Source: Bacteroidales bacterium UBA6346
GTDB taxonomy: Bacteria; Bacteroidota; Bacteroidia; Bacteroidales; UBA932
Length of the DNA: 10,489 nucleotides
Direction: 5' to 3'
Assembly: GCA_002438905.1 (NCBI GenBank)
Contig: DJSA01000017.1
Location: 5,838-16,326 of the forward strand
A program made the translations under genes and the position numbers. Within the stretch, counting starts at the first letter, position 1. Each line of letters starts with the position of its first letter. The notes below the pieces were generated by a model, which was given only the letters and a program-made list of their open reading frames with translations, did not search any database and had not been told where the DNA came from. Below, piece after piece: positions 1-6,411 of the stretch.

Positions 1-1
1 C

Positions 2-619
2 TTGACGGTGCTTCCGGTGTTCTGGCAGTCATTTAATGGCGAACTGCCGGTCTTCGGGCAGGAAACAGACGGCATCCTGATGCTCAACGTCGCAGACTCT
101 CTCGAAACTGTATATCCGAAGTCAAAGTATGTCAGGGCTTTGCGTGATGAGGCGAAGAGACGCATGGACTATATGGCTCTGATCAACAACATCCGCAACG
201 CTGAAGCCGTATCTTTCCTCGACATAGAGCTCCCAGACATAAACGCCAAGAAAGTGAAGCTCAGCGAGGTGGATGCTCCGCTCGTGATGCTACATTTCTG
301 GACAGCGACTGACCCTGAACAGTGCCGCTTCAACATCGATGTTCTCAAGCGCTTCTACGATAAGTACCACAGCCGCGGACTCGAAATCTACTCTGTCGCG
401 CTCGATCTTGACAAGACCGGTTGGGCGAAAATCGTCAAGGAGCAGAACCTTCCATGGATTAGTGTATGCGATTCACAGGGTGCAAATTCCAGATACATAG
501 GCCAGTATAACATCACTAAGTTGCCTACCTCCTACTTCATCAGCCGCGGCGAACTTGTGGACGCCAAGGTCACTGATGAAAAATCATTGGACGAATGGCT
601 TAACCGCCTGTTGAAATAG
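2..619 (+). CDS. Thioredoxin-fold (TlpA/AhpC-TSA-like) protein, 5'-truncated by the window edge
   Basis: The reading frame is open to the left edge, so the first codon shown (TTG) is probably internal and only the C-terminal 205 residues are visible. Residues about 68-205 form a thioredoxin-like fold: a beta strand ending in HFW (98-100), the active-site loop, a second strand (LEIYSVALD, 127-135) and a cis-proline segment KLPTSYF (173-179, P175). The usual WCxxC of TlpA-type reductases is not present. The loop reads W100-TATDPEQ-C108, so only the resolving-type cysteine remains. In Bacteroidales, such domains often sit behind an N-terminal DUF4369-like domain in periplasmic lipoproteins, but that part lies outside the window. 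Without a CxxC pair it is unlikely to be a classical disulfide reductase; a structural or binding role, or a one-cysteine peroxiredoxin-like role, is possible. The family call is firm, the function open. Confidence 0.8.
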   Translation: MTVLPVFWQSFNGELPVFGQETDGILMLNVADSLETVYPKSKYVRALRDEAKRRMDYMALINNIRNAEAVSFLDIELPDINAKKVKLSEVDAPLVMLHFWTATDPEQCRFNIDVLKRFYDKYHSRGLEIYSVALDLDKTGWAKIVKEQNLPWISVCDSQGANSRYIGQYNITKLPTSYFISRGELVDAKVTDEKSLDEWLNRLLK

Positions 620-694
620 CCGACAGAATGTGATGAAGCTGACCATGGCTCCGTCCGGCGGCTTCATAGTTTCCTTCAAGGCATTTAGGTATTC

Positions 695-729
695 ATCCCC
701 GTCGCGTCACAGCGTCGGGGATTGTTTTA
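695..729 (+). terminator. Hairpin terminator after the thioredoxin-fold gene
   Basis: Arms ATCCCCGTCGC (695-705) and GCGTCGGGGAT (712-722) pair with a single mismatch around a 6-nt loop, followed by TGTTTTAT, a short T-rich tract. It lies 75 bp after the thioredoxin stop and overlaps the last codons of the convergent EamA gene (stop at 707-709). Only the plus-strand side has a T-rich tail, so I read it as terminating the leftward-lying plus-strand gene. It could also pair in the opposite transcript. Confidence 0.6.
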
Positions 730-1633
730 TGTCGCCACGTTTCCTGCTGAAGCTTACGAGAACGACTCCGGCCATGCAGGCGAGAGCGGCGATGGCTTTC
801 TGCCAGTTCATTGTGTCCATCCCGATGCCGATGCTTATCGCGGTGGCCACGATGGGCTGGCAGTAGTTGTACATGCTGACGAGGGTCGGGCGGATGTTCT
901 TCTGGCCTATCGGAAGCAGGAAATAGGAGATGAACGTGGCTCCGAGCACGAGGACGGCGAGGTCGGCTCCGAGATGACCGTTGAACTGGCACCAGTCGAG
1001 GTTTAAGAGCTCTCTCGCCGAAAAGGGAAGTGTGGCGAGGGATGTGAAGAGAAAAATCCACTTCATAAACGTCACCACCGAGTACTTCTGAATCAGCGGG
1101 CGGAATATGCCGAGGTAGAGTGCGAAGGAGATGCCATTAAAAATCATCAGAATGATTCCCGGGAGGGAATTGCTCGCCCCACCTGAACCGTTGCCAGTGC
1201 TGTTGAGAATGAGGAAAACGATGCCGGCGAAGCTGAGCAGCACGCCTCCTGCCTTCTGCGGCGTTATCGGCTCCTTCACCGCGACTGCGGCGATGAACAT
1301 CGTGTAGATCGGGGTAAGCGCGCTCAGAATCGAGCAGGTCATCGGGGTAATCTGCGGCAGTGCAGTGAGAAAAGTCAACTGCGGACATAGAAAACCGAGG
1401 CAGGCCGCAACAAACATCTTCAGAAAGTCTTTCTTTTCGACTTTTTCATGAGGGAAAAACAGCGACATAAGCCAGAACAGCACTCCTGCACCGAGAGCCC
1501 GCAAACAGAAAAGCCCCACGGGTGAGAGGATGTGGCTTCCCGCCAGGTCCTTGCATGTCACCATGTTTATGCCGAAAATCGTGTATGCCGTAAAGCACGC
1601 TAGGTGTCCTAGTAATTCTTTTCTGTCCGTCAT
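707..1633 (-). CDS. EamA/DMT-superfamily transporter
   Basis: This is a 308-residue inner-membrane protein with about ten hydrophobic segments arranged as two EamA repeats (roughly 10-143 and 158-296), the normal length and layout of the drug/metabolite transporter family. Typical features are the EP pair after the fourth helix (E121-P122), the glycine-rich helix GGVLLSFAGIVFLIL in the first repeat, and the matching helix AALACMAGVVLVSF at the end of the second. The tail is basic (SRKRGDIKQ). Members export amino acids, other metabolites or drugs, but the substrate cannot be read from sequence. The ATG overlaps the TGA of the upstream DUF4491 gene (ATGA, 1630-1633), so the two genes are co-transcribed and probably translationally coupled. 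Confidence 0.9.
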   Translation of the reverse strand: MTDRKELLGHLACFTAYTIFGINMVTCKDLAGSHILSPVGLFCLRALGAGVLFWLMSLFFPHEKVEKKDFLKMFVAACLGFLCPQLTFLTALPQITPMTCSILSALTPIYTMFIAAVAVKEPITPQKAGGVLLSFAGIVFLILNSTGNGSGGASNSLPGIILMIFNGISFALYLGIFRPLIQKYSVVTFMKWIFLFTSLATLPFSARELLNLDWCQFNGHLGADLAVLVLGATFISYFLLPIGQKNIRPTLVSMYNYCQPIVATAISIGIGMDTMNWQKAIAALACMAGVVLVSFSRKRGDIKQSPTL

Positions 1634-1944
1634 CTTTCTTCAATCCTGAAATTATATTCGCCTTTTCGCTTCGGATTGGCCGGAAACCAGCCTTTTTCCA
1701 CCCTTTTCTGCTGTTCGAAGATTTCGAGTATGCTCCAGAAGCATGAGAACGCGAATACGCCGATAAGGGTAGACCATATATAGTGGTCTGTGAAGAGAGA
1801 TGCTGCGGTTGCGGCGAGTCCAACTATGAGAAACGCCCACCAGCAGCGGGTGCCGAAATGATATTCCGCCTTGATTACAATCGGATGGAACATTCCTATC
1901 ATCAGGAATGCGGCTACGCCTATGATGAGTCCAATAAAATTCAT
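1630..1944 (-). CDS. DUF4491 family small membrane protein
   Basis: A 104-residue protein with three to four hydrophobic segments (about 2-19, 35-50, 55-75). The N-terminal pattern GLIIGVAAFLMIGMFHPIVIKAEYHFGTRCWW is typical of the Bacteroidales DUF4491 family. The second half is amphipathic and charged (residues 76-104, rich in Lys, Glu and Arg) and would face the cytoplasm. No enzymatic motif is visible and the family has no known function. It is the first gene of a two-gene minus-strand operon with the EamA transporter, sharing four bases with it, which suggests a role with the transporter or simply shared expression. The ATG at 1942-1944 is the only plausible start and lies 8 nt after a leader hairpin. 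Confidence 0.85.
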   Translation of the reverse strand: MNFIGLIIGVAAFLMIGMFHPIVIKAEYHFGTRCWWAFLIVGLAATAASLFTDHYIWSTLIGVFAFSCFWSILEIFEQQKRVEKGWFPANPKRKGEYNFRIEER

Positions 1945-1952
1945 GTCTGTCT

Positions 1953-1978
1953 GACGCTCCGTTTCGATGGAGCCCGTC
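1953..1978 (-). promoter_or_regulatory. Leader hairpin just ahead of the DUF4491 start codon
   Basis: In the minus-strand transcript, GACG(GG)CTCC pairs with GGAGCGTC around an 8-nt loop, giving an 8-bp stem with a 2-nt bulge. The stem ends 8 nt before the ATG at 1944. It could mask the ribosome entry site and modulate translation of the operon. On the plus strand the same element is followed by TTTT and resembles a terminator, but no plus-strand gene ends here. Confidence 0.35.
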
Positions 1979-2003
1979 TTTTGAAAAAATCTGTTTCCGC
2001 CCG

Positions 2004-2034
2004 CAAAAATAGTGGAAATATCCCTTTGTCACAA
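2004..2034 (-). promoter_or_regulatory. Candidate Bacteroidetes promoter for DUF4491-EamA operon
   Basis: On the minus strand, TATTTTTG (2004-2011) matches the Bacteroides -7 consensus TAnnTTTG exactly. TTGT (2031-2034), one change from the -33 TTTG, lies 19 nt upstream, within the normal 19-21 spacing. This puts the transcript start near 1997 and gives a leader of about 50 nt carrying the 1953-1978 hairpin. Assigned by consensus only. Confidence 0.5.
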
Positions 2035-2107
2035 GGAAATTATGCCCCCGTGTCTTCGAATACCCAAAAGTTGTTATCGCGCACTGGGGAATTACCCAGA
2101 AATTGTG

Positions 2108-2139
2108 ATTGACCCCATACCCCCGGCAGTGTAATTTTG
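2108..2139 (+). promoter_or_regulatory. Candidate Bacteroidetes promoter for the porin-imelysin-DHOR cluster
   Basis: TAATTTTG (2132-2139) is an exact match to the Bacteroides -7 box TAnnTTTG, with ATTG (2108-2111) 20 nt upstream in the -33 position (one mismatch from TTTG). Transcription would start near 2146 and leave a leader of about 88 nt that contains the tandem repeat at 2174-2209. A small inverted repeat, CTGGG/CCCAG with a 6-nt loop (2084-2099), sits just upstream of the -33 box and could be an operator half-site pair. Confidence 0.45.
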
Positions 2140-2173
2140 CAGCGTTTTTGACGGTTTCTTTACATAATGTTGG

Positions 2174-2209
2174 TTGGATATACATTGTTTTTTGGATATA
2201 CATTGTTTT
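2174..2209 (+). repeat. Perfect 18-bp tandem direct repeat (two copies) in the porin leader
   Basis: The unit TTGGATATACATTGTTTT occurs twice head to tail (2174-2191 and 2192-2209) with no mismatch. The copies are directly adjacent and end 24 bp before the porin ATG. The unit is A/T-rich and contains TACATTGT, which partly resembles a -7 box, so duplication would also create a second promoter-like element. The unit length is a multiple of three, so it adds six codons to the open frame in front of the ATG, but the signal peptide begins only at 2234. Confidence 0.85.
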
Positions 2210-2233
2210 TGTGGTAATAAGTTGGAAATCAAT

Positions 2234-3511
2234 ATGAAACAGAAAATCATCCTGCTGGTCACCCTTTTGCTGACCGCAGCGTCAGTGTCCGCCCAGAGGC
2301 TCACGATAGGTGGCTACGGTGAGGCAATGTACACAAGAAACTTCTACAGCGACGCATGGCAGAGGTACATCACCCCCGAGAAATATGCCGATGACAAGAG
2401 TCACGGACGCTTCGACATTCCGCATTTCGTCATCAATCTCGGCTACGACTTCGGCAAGGGCTGGAGCCTCGGGACTGAAATTGAGTTCGAGCATGGCGGA
2501 ACCGAAAGCGCGGTGGAACTTGAAGCCGATGAGACCGGCGAGTACGAGAGCGAAATTGAGAGGGGAGGAGAGGTCGCCCTTGAGCAGGCATGGATTCAGA
2601 AAGTGATTCACCCGGCATTCAACGTCCGTGCAGGAATGATAATCGTTCCCGTCGGGCTGACCAACGGGCACCATCTTCCGAACGAGTTCTTCACCGGCTA
2701 TCGTCAGGAGGGCGAGAACACGATTTTCCCTTGCACATGGCATGAGGTCGGTCTGGAACTATGGGGCGAGTTCGGGAAGAGCAAGGCTTGGAAATATGAG
2801 CTTCTTTTCCTTCCGGGACTTGACTCAGATCGTTTCAGCACGGAAAACTTCATTCAGGGCGGTGCCGGTTCCCCTTATGAGTTCAAGATTGCCAACTCCT
2901 ACGCGGGGGCGTTCCGGCTCGACAACCGTTCGGTGAAGGGACTCCGTCTCGGCCTGAGTGGCTACGTCGGCGGCAGTTTCAGCAACTCCCTCACAAAGAA
3001 CAAGAAATACGAGGGTTGCAGAGGAGAGGTCTTCATCGGTTCCGTTGACTTTGACTACAGTGGGCATGGTGTCATGGCGAGAGGAGTCTTCGACTATGCC
3101 CATCTGAACAACTCCGCTGAAATCACCGCGTTCAACAAGAACAATATGTCGGCGGCATCGCCGTCATCCCGAAATTCCGTAGGCTCCGACGCCATTGTGG
3201 GAAGCCTTGAGGTCGGATATGATTTTCTTCACCCTGTCAAAAAGATTGACGATAAATGTTATGTCTTCGCTCATTACGAATATTATGATTCCATGTTCAG
3301 GGTAGCCGACGGCATCTCCGACTATCCGTGGGTGGGGAAGCACCGCATTGCCGTGGGCTTCAACTGGTATCCGATTGACGAAATCATAGTGAAGGCGGAA
3401 TATTCCCACAGATTCTACGAAAAGCCGTTCAACAACGAGCCGTCCGTCACTCTCGGAATCGCGTTCGCCGGCTGGTTCGAGAACACGTTTCACAAGAAAA
3501 GTCATAAATAA
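2234..3511 (+). CDS. Outer-membrane porin-like beta-barrel protein
   Basis: A 425-residue protein with a clear signal peptide (MKQKIILLVTLLLTAASVSA, cleavage before Q21). The mature protein begins LTIGGYGEAMY and continues as alternating strands rich in Tyr, Phe, Gly and Asp, as in porins of the phosphate-selective (OprO/OprP) type found in Bacteroidales. Residues about 91-113 form a loop with about ten Glu/Asp residues, which may bind cations. The last barrel strand ends with AGWFENTF before a short basic tail (HKKSHK). I chose the ATG at 2234 because it starts the signal peptide; the frame is open upstream to 2174 but encodes the non-secretory repeat region. The imelysin gene follows after 11 bp, so this is the first gene of that operon and probably admits a substrate, perhaps metal or heme, for the periplasmic lipoproteins. 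The solute is not readable from sequence. Confidence 0.75.
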   Translation: MKQKIILLVTLLLTAASVSAQRLTIGGYGEAMYTRNFYSDAWQRYITPEKYADDKSHGRFDIPHFVINLGYDFGKGWSLGTEIEFEHGGTESAVELEADETGEYESEIERGGEVALEQAWIQKVIHPAFNVRAGMIIVPVGLTNGHHLPNEFFTGYRQEGENTIFPCTWHEVGLELWGEFGKSKAWKYELLFLPGLDSDRFSTENFIQGGAGSPYEFKIANSYAGAFRLDNRSVKGLRLGLSGYVGGSFSNSLTKNKKYEGCRGEVFIGSVDFDYSGHGVMARGVFDYAHLNNSAEITAFNKNNMSAASPSSRNSVGSDAIVGSLEVGYDFLHPVKKIDDKCYVFAHYEYYDSMFRVADGISDYPWVGKHRIAVGFNWYPIDEIIVKAEYSHRFYEKPFNNEPSVTLGIAFAGWFENTFHKKSHK

Positions 3512-3522
3512 TTTATAGAAAG

Positions 3523-4452
3523 ATGAAAACTTCAAAGAAATTGGCTGCTGCAATCGCAGTCGCTCTCGTGGCGGTGTCCTGCGAGAAGTCAGGGCTGGGC
3601 AACGATTCCGCAAAGGATGCCCAGCTCCAGAAGGTGAATGAAAAGTTCGTGGATGAGGTTGTCGTTCCTACTTACAAGTCTCTTGCGGACGAGTGCATCA
3701 AGCTTCAGGCAACCCTTGAGTCACTTACGGAAACGAAGACCGATGCCCTTGTCGGCCAGGCCTGCAAGCAGTGGAAAAATGCCCGTCAGTATTGGGAGTG
3801 GAGCGAGGCATTCCTTTTCGGAGCCGCTTCAAAATATTCCATAGATCCGCACATTGACACATGGCCTCTCGATCGTGCCGCGCTTGAAGGTGTCCTCGGC
3901 AATCAGGCTATGATGGATGACATTGAGAACTATGTCGGCAACTTCAATAACGGACTTCTCGGGTTTCATGGGCTTGAGTTCATAATTTTCCGGGACGGAA
4001 ATGATAGGGCAGCTTCCGATATTACTGATAATGAGGCACGTTATGCCGCAGCGGTTGCCGCGGACTTGACTCTCAGCGCTTGCCGCCTTGAGGCCGCTTG
4101 GTCAGGAATTGACAATGTGACAAAAGAAAAACGGGGCATTCTCGAAGATGCGGAGATGGAGCCGGAGGATGATTTCGGAGAGCAGATGAAACTCTGCGGA
4201 AAGGCCGGCAGTGTCTGGAAATCTGTGACAGCCGGTAGCGAGCAGATCATCGAAGGCTGCAAGGACATCGTAGACGAGGTGGGCAATTCAAAGATAGGCA
4301 AGCCGTTCACCGGTGAGGATAAAAATTACATAGAGTCCCCTTATTACCGACTTCTACGACAACATCGTCAGTGTTCGCAACGCCTATTTCGGCAAGTTCG
4401 GCGCGACCTCAGCCGAGACAAATTCCGTGAGCGCCTACATCGCGAGCGTTGA
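3523..4452 (+). CDS. Imelysin family (M75-like) lipoprotein, N-terminal part, frameshifted near 4340
   Basis: A lipoprotein signal ends at VAVSC (Cys20), so the protein should be anchored in the periplasm or outer membrane. It carries the imelysin signature GxHxxE as G147-F-H149-G-L-E152, inside GLLGFHGLEFIIF. Imelysins are all-helical proteins linked to iron or metal acquisition (IrpA, EfeO/EfeM relatives); peptidase activity is doubtful for many. Up to about residue 274 (ESPY) the frame looks normal. The tail after that (RLLRQHRQCSQRLFRQVRRDL...) is a basic, out-of-frame translation, while the correct continuation lies in the next frame (4334-4630). Joined, the two parts give about 368 residues, the usual family length. 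The gene sits 11 bp after the porin and upstream of the diheme protein, the common imelysin-DHOR pairing. Confidence 0.8.
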   Translation: MKTSKKLAAAIAVALVAVSCEKSGLGNDSAKDAQLQKVNEKFVDEVVVPTYKSLADECIKLQATLESLTETKTDALVGQACKQWKNARQYWEWSEAFLFGAASKYSIDPHIDTWPLDRAALEGVLGNQAMMDDIENYVGNFNNGLLGFHGLEFIIFRDGNDRAASDITDNEARYAAAVAADLTLSACRLEAAWSGIDNVTKEKRGILEDAEMEPEDDFGEQMKLCGKAGSVWKSVTAGSEQIIEGCKDIVDEVGNSKIGKPFTGEDKNYIESPYYRLLRQHRQCSQRLFRQVRRDLSRDKFRERLHRER

Positions 4453-4630
4453 CAAAGACACCGATGACAAACTCATTGCTGCAATCGAGGACTGCCTCAA
4501 GGCCATCGATGCAATGCCGCGTCCGTTCGTGAATAACTACACGGATCCTAAGGTAAAGTCCGCCATCGATGCCTGCGAGAACTTGAACGATGCCCTAGAG
4601 TCAGCACGTCAGGTACTCATTGAGCAGTAA
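4334..4630 (+). pseudogene. C-terminal part of the imelysin protein in the shifted frame
   Basis: The frame opens right after a TAG at 4331-4333 and reads TDFYDNIVSVRNAYFGKFGA (4346-4405), then a helical tail ending DALESARQVLIEQ. This matches the C-terminal helix bundle expected of imelysins and lines up directly with the upstream open frame, so it is the same gene after a shift from frame 1 to frame 2. The GTG at 4427 is an internal valine rather than a real start, although a gene caller may use it. The break is at 4339-4346, where upstream ESP(Y) meets downstream (I)TDF. Codon quality stays good on both sides, which suggests either a very recent mutation or a sequence error. Confidence 0.7.
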
Positions 4631-4665
4631 CCAAATAAAAAACAGATTGCTGCATTACGATCCTC

Positions 4666-4705
4666 GCCCAAATCCTCACAGCCGTCAGGTTGCTGCGGTT
4701 TGGGC
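4666..4705 (+). other. Stem-loop in the imelysin-DHOR gap
   Basis: GCCCAAA (4666-4672) pairs perfectly with TTTGGGC (4699-4705), and inside it CAGC (4679-4682) pairs with GCTG (4692-4695). No T-run follows directly; the nearest (CTTTTTATT) begins 22 nt later. It therefore does not look like a standard intrinsic terminator. It may be an mRNA-processing or stabilising element, or an attenuator controlling the downstream diheme gene. The rest of the 152-bp gap has a short A-rich stretch after the imelysin stop and an A/T-rich leader before the ATG at 4783. Confidence 0.4.
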
Positions 4706-4782
4706 TTCGTCGCAAGCCTGCACTCCGTCTTTTTATTCGATTACTCCGAATGGATTGTTATGCAAATTTTAAAACTGGTATT

Positions 4783-6369
4783 ATGAAAAAGATATTATAT
4801 GTTGCCGCACTCGCATTTGTTGCCGCCTCCTGCGACAAGTCTTCGGACGTTCCTTCGCCCAAGCCCGATAAGACAGAACTAAGTGACGAGTGGTATGCCG
4901 GCGGAAAGCTCGGAACGGCATTCAACTCAAGCGCTTCCGCCTACGAGCAGCCAACCCCCGTGGTCGAGAGCGAGGGCATGGTTCAGGCCTTCAAGAACGG
5001 CGAACAACTTTTTGAGAGGGATTTCAACCAGAACAAGGAGGGCGCGTTCAAGGGTCTCGGCCCGCTTATGGTTCGGCGCGGATGTCTCTACTGTCACCCT
5101 AATTACGGTCACGGCCGTCGCCAGACTGAATACCGTGCCGACAATATGGGCAACGGCTACCTTCTCGTCATTACGGACGAGACCGACACCTACCTCAGTT
5201 CTCTGACCGGCATGCCGCAGACCCTCGCCGTCGAGCCGTTCAAGGCTCCACTTGACGAGAGCAAGATTGTGATAGAGTGGCCTGAATACAAGGACGAATG
5301 GAACAACACATTCCCTGACGGCGAGACTTACAGACTCGTATATCCGGAAGTTACTATTCCGGAGGACGCATACTATGTTCCGCTTGAAGTGACGAAGAAC
5401 GGCAAGACCACGACTGTTGACCACAGCAATGTGCGCGTGCGTCTTGAATCGACAATCGGCATCTACGGAACCGGACTTCTCGACGCCATCGACGACGATG
5501 ACCTCAAGGCGCAGTATGCAAAGGAGGAGAAAGACGGATATTTCAAGCTCAATCCCGCTATTTTCGCAAACGGGGAATGGGTGAAGCTCTATGGCAGCAC
5601 AACGCATCCTCTCCGTTTCACCTACGCCCTTTCTCGCGGTCCTCTTCAGGACGCCGCTGGCGCGAACGCAATCTGGAACATCACCAATGTGACCCGTCGC
5701 ACAAAGCCTTCGCACTATATGACTGCAACTTACGCGAAGGTGGCATCGCAGGATCCGGATGTACAGGACAAGTTCTACGATTACTTCCCAGAGAGAAAGA
5801 CATCTGCCGGAGTGGAGCAGGACATCTATGACTACCTGATGGGCAAGAACATCGAGCCTGAGATGTCCGACAGCGACTACGCTGACTTCATGGTATGGCA
5901 CCGCGGTCTTGCAGTCCCTGCGGCACGTGACCTTGACGACGAGGACGTTCAGAGAGGAAAGAAACTTTTCACGGAGATAGGCTGTGCCTACTGCCACCGT
6001 CCAAGCTGGACGACCGGCGAGGACAACTTCTCCGACCCGACAGGCTTCTTCAAGGACGGGGATGACCGCCTTCCTCGCTACCCGCACCAGACAATCTGGC
6101 CCTACACCGACATGGTTCAGCACCGTCTCAATATGAAGAACGATATCCGCACCGGATGGTGTCGCACCACCCCTCTTTGGGGACGCGGGCTCAGCACTCT
6201 CATAAACGGCGGTGAGGATCGTCTTCACGACTGTCGCGCCAACACCGTTATCGAGGCCATCATGTGGCACGGCGATCCTCAGAGCGATGCCCGCCGAACT
6301 GTTGAGAAGTTCCGTGAACTGTCCAAGGAGGATAGGGATGCGATTGTTAAGTTTATAGAATCAATATAG
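4783..6369 (+). CDS. Diheme oxidoreductase (DHOR/DUF1111, putative peroxidase) lipoprotein
   Basis: A 528-residue lipoprotein (lipobox FVAASC, Cys17) with two c-type heme sites: C101-LY-C104-H105 and C401-AY-C404-H405. The C-terminus carries the family pattern L481-H-D-x-RA...E491-AIMW-H496 followed by VEKFRELSKEDRDAIVKFI, typical of PF06537/COG3488 proteins. These are distantly related to MauG and diheme cytochrome c peroxidases and are thought to act in the periplasm on an oxidant or on a metal or protein substrate; no reaction is established for this one. The true start is the ATG at 4783, which begins the signal sequence; the open frame upstream to 4690 encodes no signal. The genes on either side fit: imelysin before it (a known genomic partner) and 42 bp later a cytochrome c assembly protein able to attach its hemes. 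Confidence 0.88.
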   Translation: MKKILYVAALAFVAASCDKSSDVPSPKPDKTELSDEWYAGGKLGTAFNSSASAYEQPTPVVESEGMVQAFKNGEQLFERDFNQNKEGAFKGLGPLMVRRGCLYCHPNYGHGRRQTEYRADNMGNGYLLVITDETDTYLSSLTGMPQTLAVEPFKAPLDESKIVIEWPEYKDEWNNTFPDGETYRLVYPEVTIPEDAYYVPLEVTKNGKTTTVDHSNVRVRLESTIGIYGTGLLDAIDDDDLKAQYAKEEKDGYFKLNPAIFANGEWVKLYGSTTHPLRFTYALSRGPLQDAAGANAIWNITNVTRRTKPSHYMTATYAKVASQDPDVQDKFYDYFPERKTSAGVEQDIYDYLMGKNIEPEMSDSDYADFMVWHRGLAVPAARDLDDEDVQRGKKLFTEIGCAYCHRPSWTTGEDNFSDPTGFFKDGDDRLPRYPHQTIWPYTDMVQHRLNMKNDIRTGWCRTTPLWGRGLSTLINGGEDRLHDCRANTVIEAIMWHGDPQSDARRTVEKFRELSKEDRDAIVKFIESI

Positions 6370-6411
6370 TCAGCCCCTCTGGCTCAGTTGTTTTTTTGAG
6401 AAACTTTGAAA

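Noticed and set aside
620..694. Short gap after the thioredoxin gene as a possible small gene or RNA
   Set aside because: No start with a credible product and no structure other than the terminator that follows.
2021..2036. TTGTCACAA palindrome as a CRP/FNR-type operator
   Set aside because: Only 4 bp per arm and it does not match the FNR or CRP consensus; it overlaps the -33 box of the DUF4491 promoter and may be coincidence.
1652..2203. Minus-strand open frame starting in the 18-bp repeat (MYIQ repeated)
   Set aside because: It reads through the divergent promoter region and across the DUF4491 gene in another frame; its repeated start is only the DNA repeat in translation.
4427..4630. Separate small gene starting at GTG 4427
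   Set aside because: The frame and its imelysin-like sequence continue upstream to 4334 and join the preceding gene, so this is a fragment after a frameshift.
4690..4782. Upstream extension of the diheme gene start (TTG at 4690)
   Set aside because: The extension would place 31 basic residues ahead of a clear lipoprotein signal and would start inside the stem-loop; ATG 4783 is the better start.
4927..6270. Long minus-strand open frame (447 codons) opposite the diheme gene
   Set aside because: It lies wholly antisense to a gene with clear heme and family motifs; the product shows no recognisable domain or signal and is explained by codon bias of the plus-strand gene.
6372..6397. Possible terminator between the diheme gene and CcsBA (AGCC/GGCT stem and a later T-run)
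   Set aside because: The stem has only 4 bp and the T-run begins several bases after it, too weak to call; the genes are 42 bp apart on the same strand and functionally linked.
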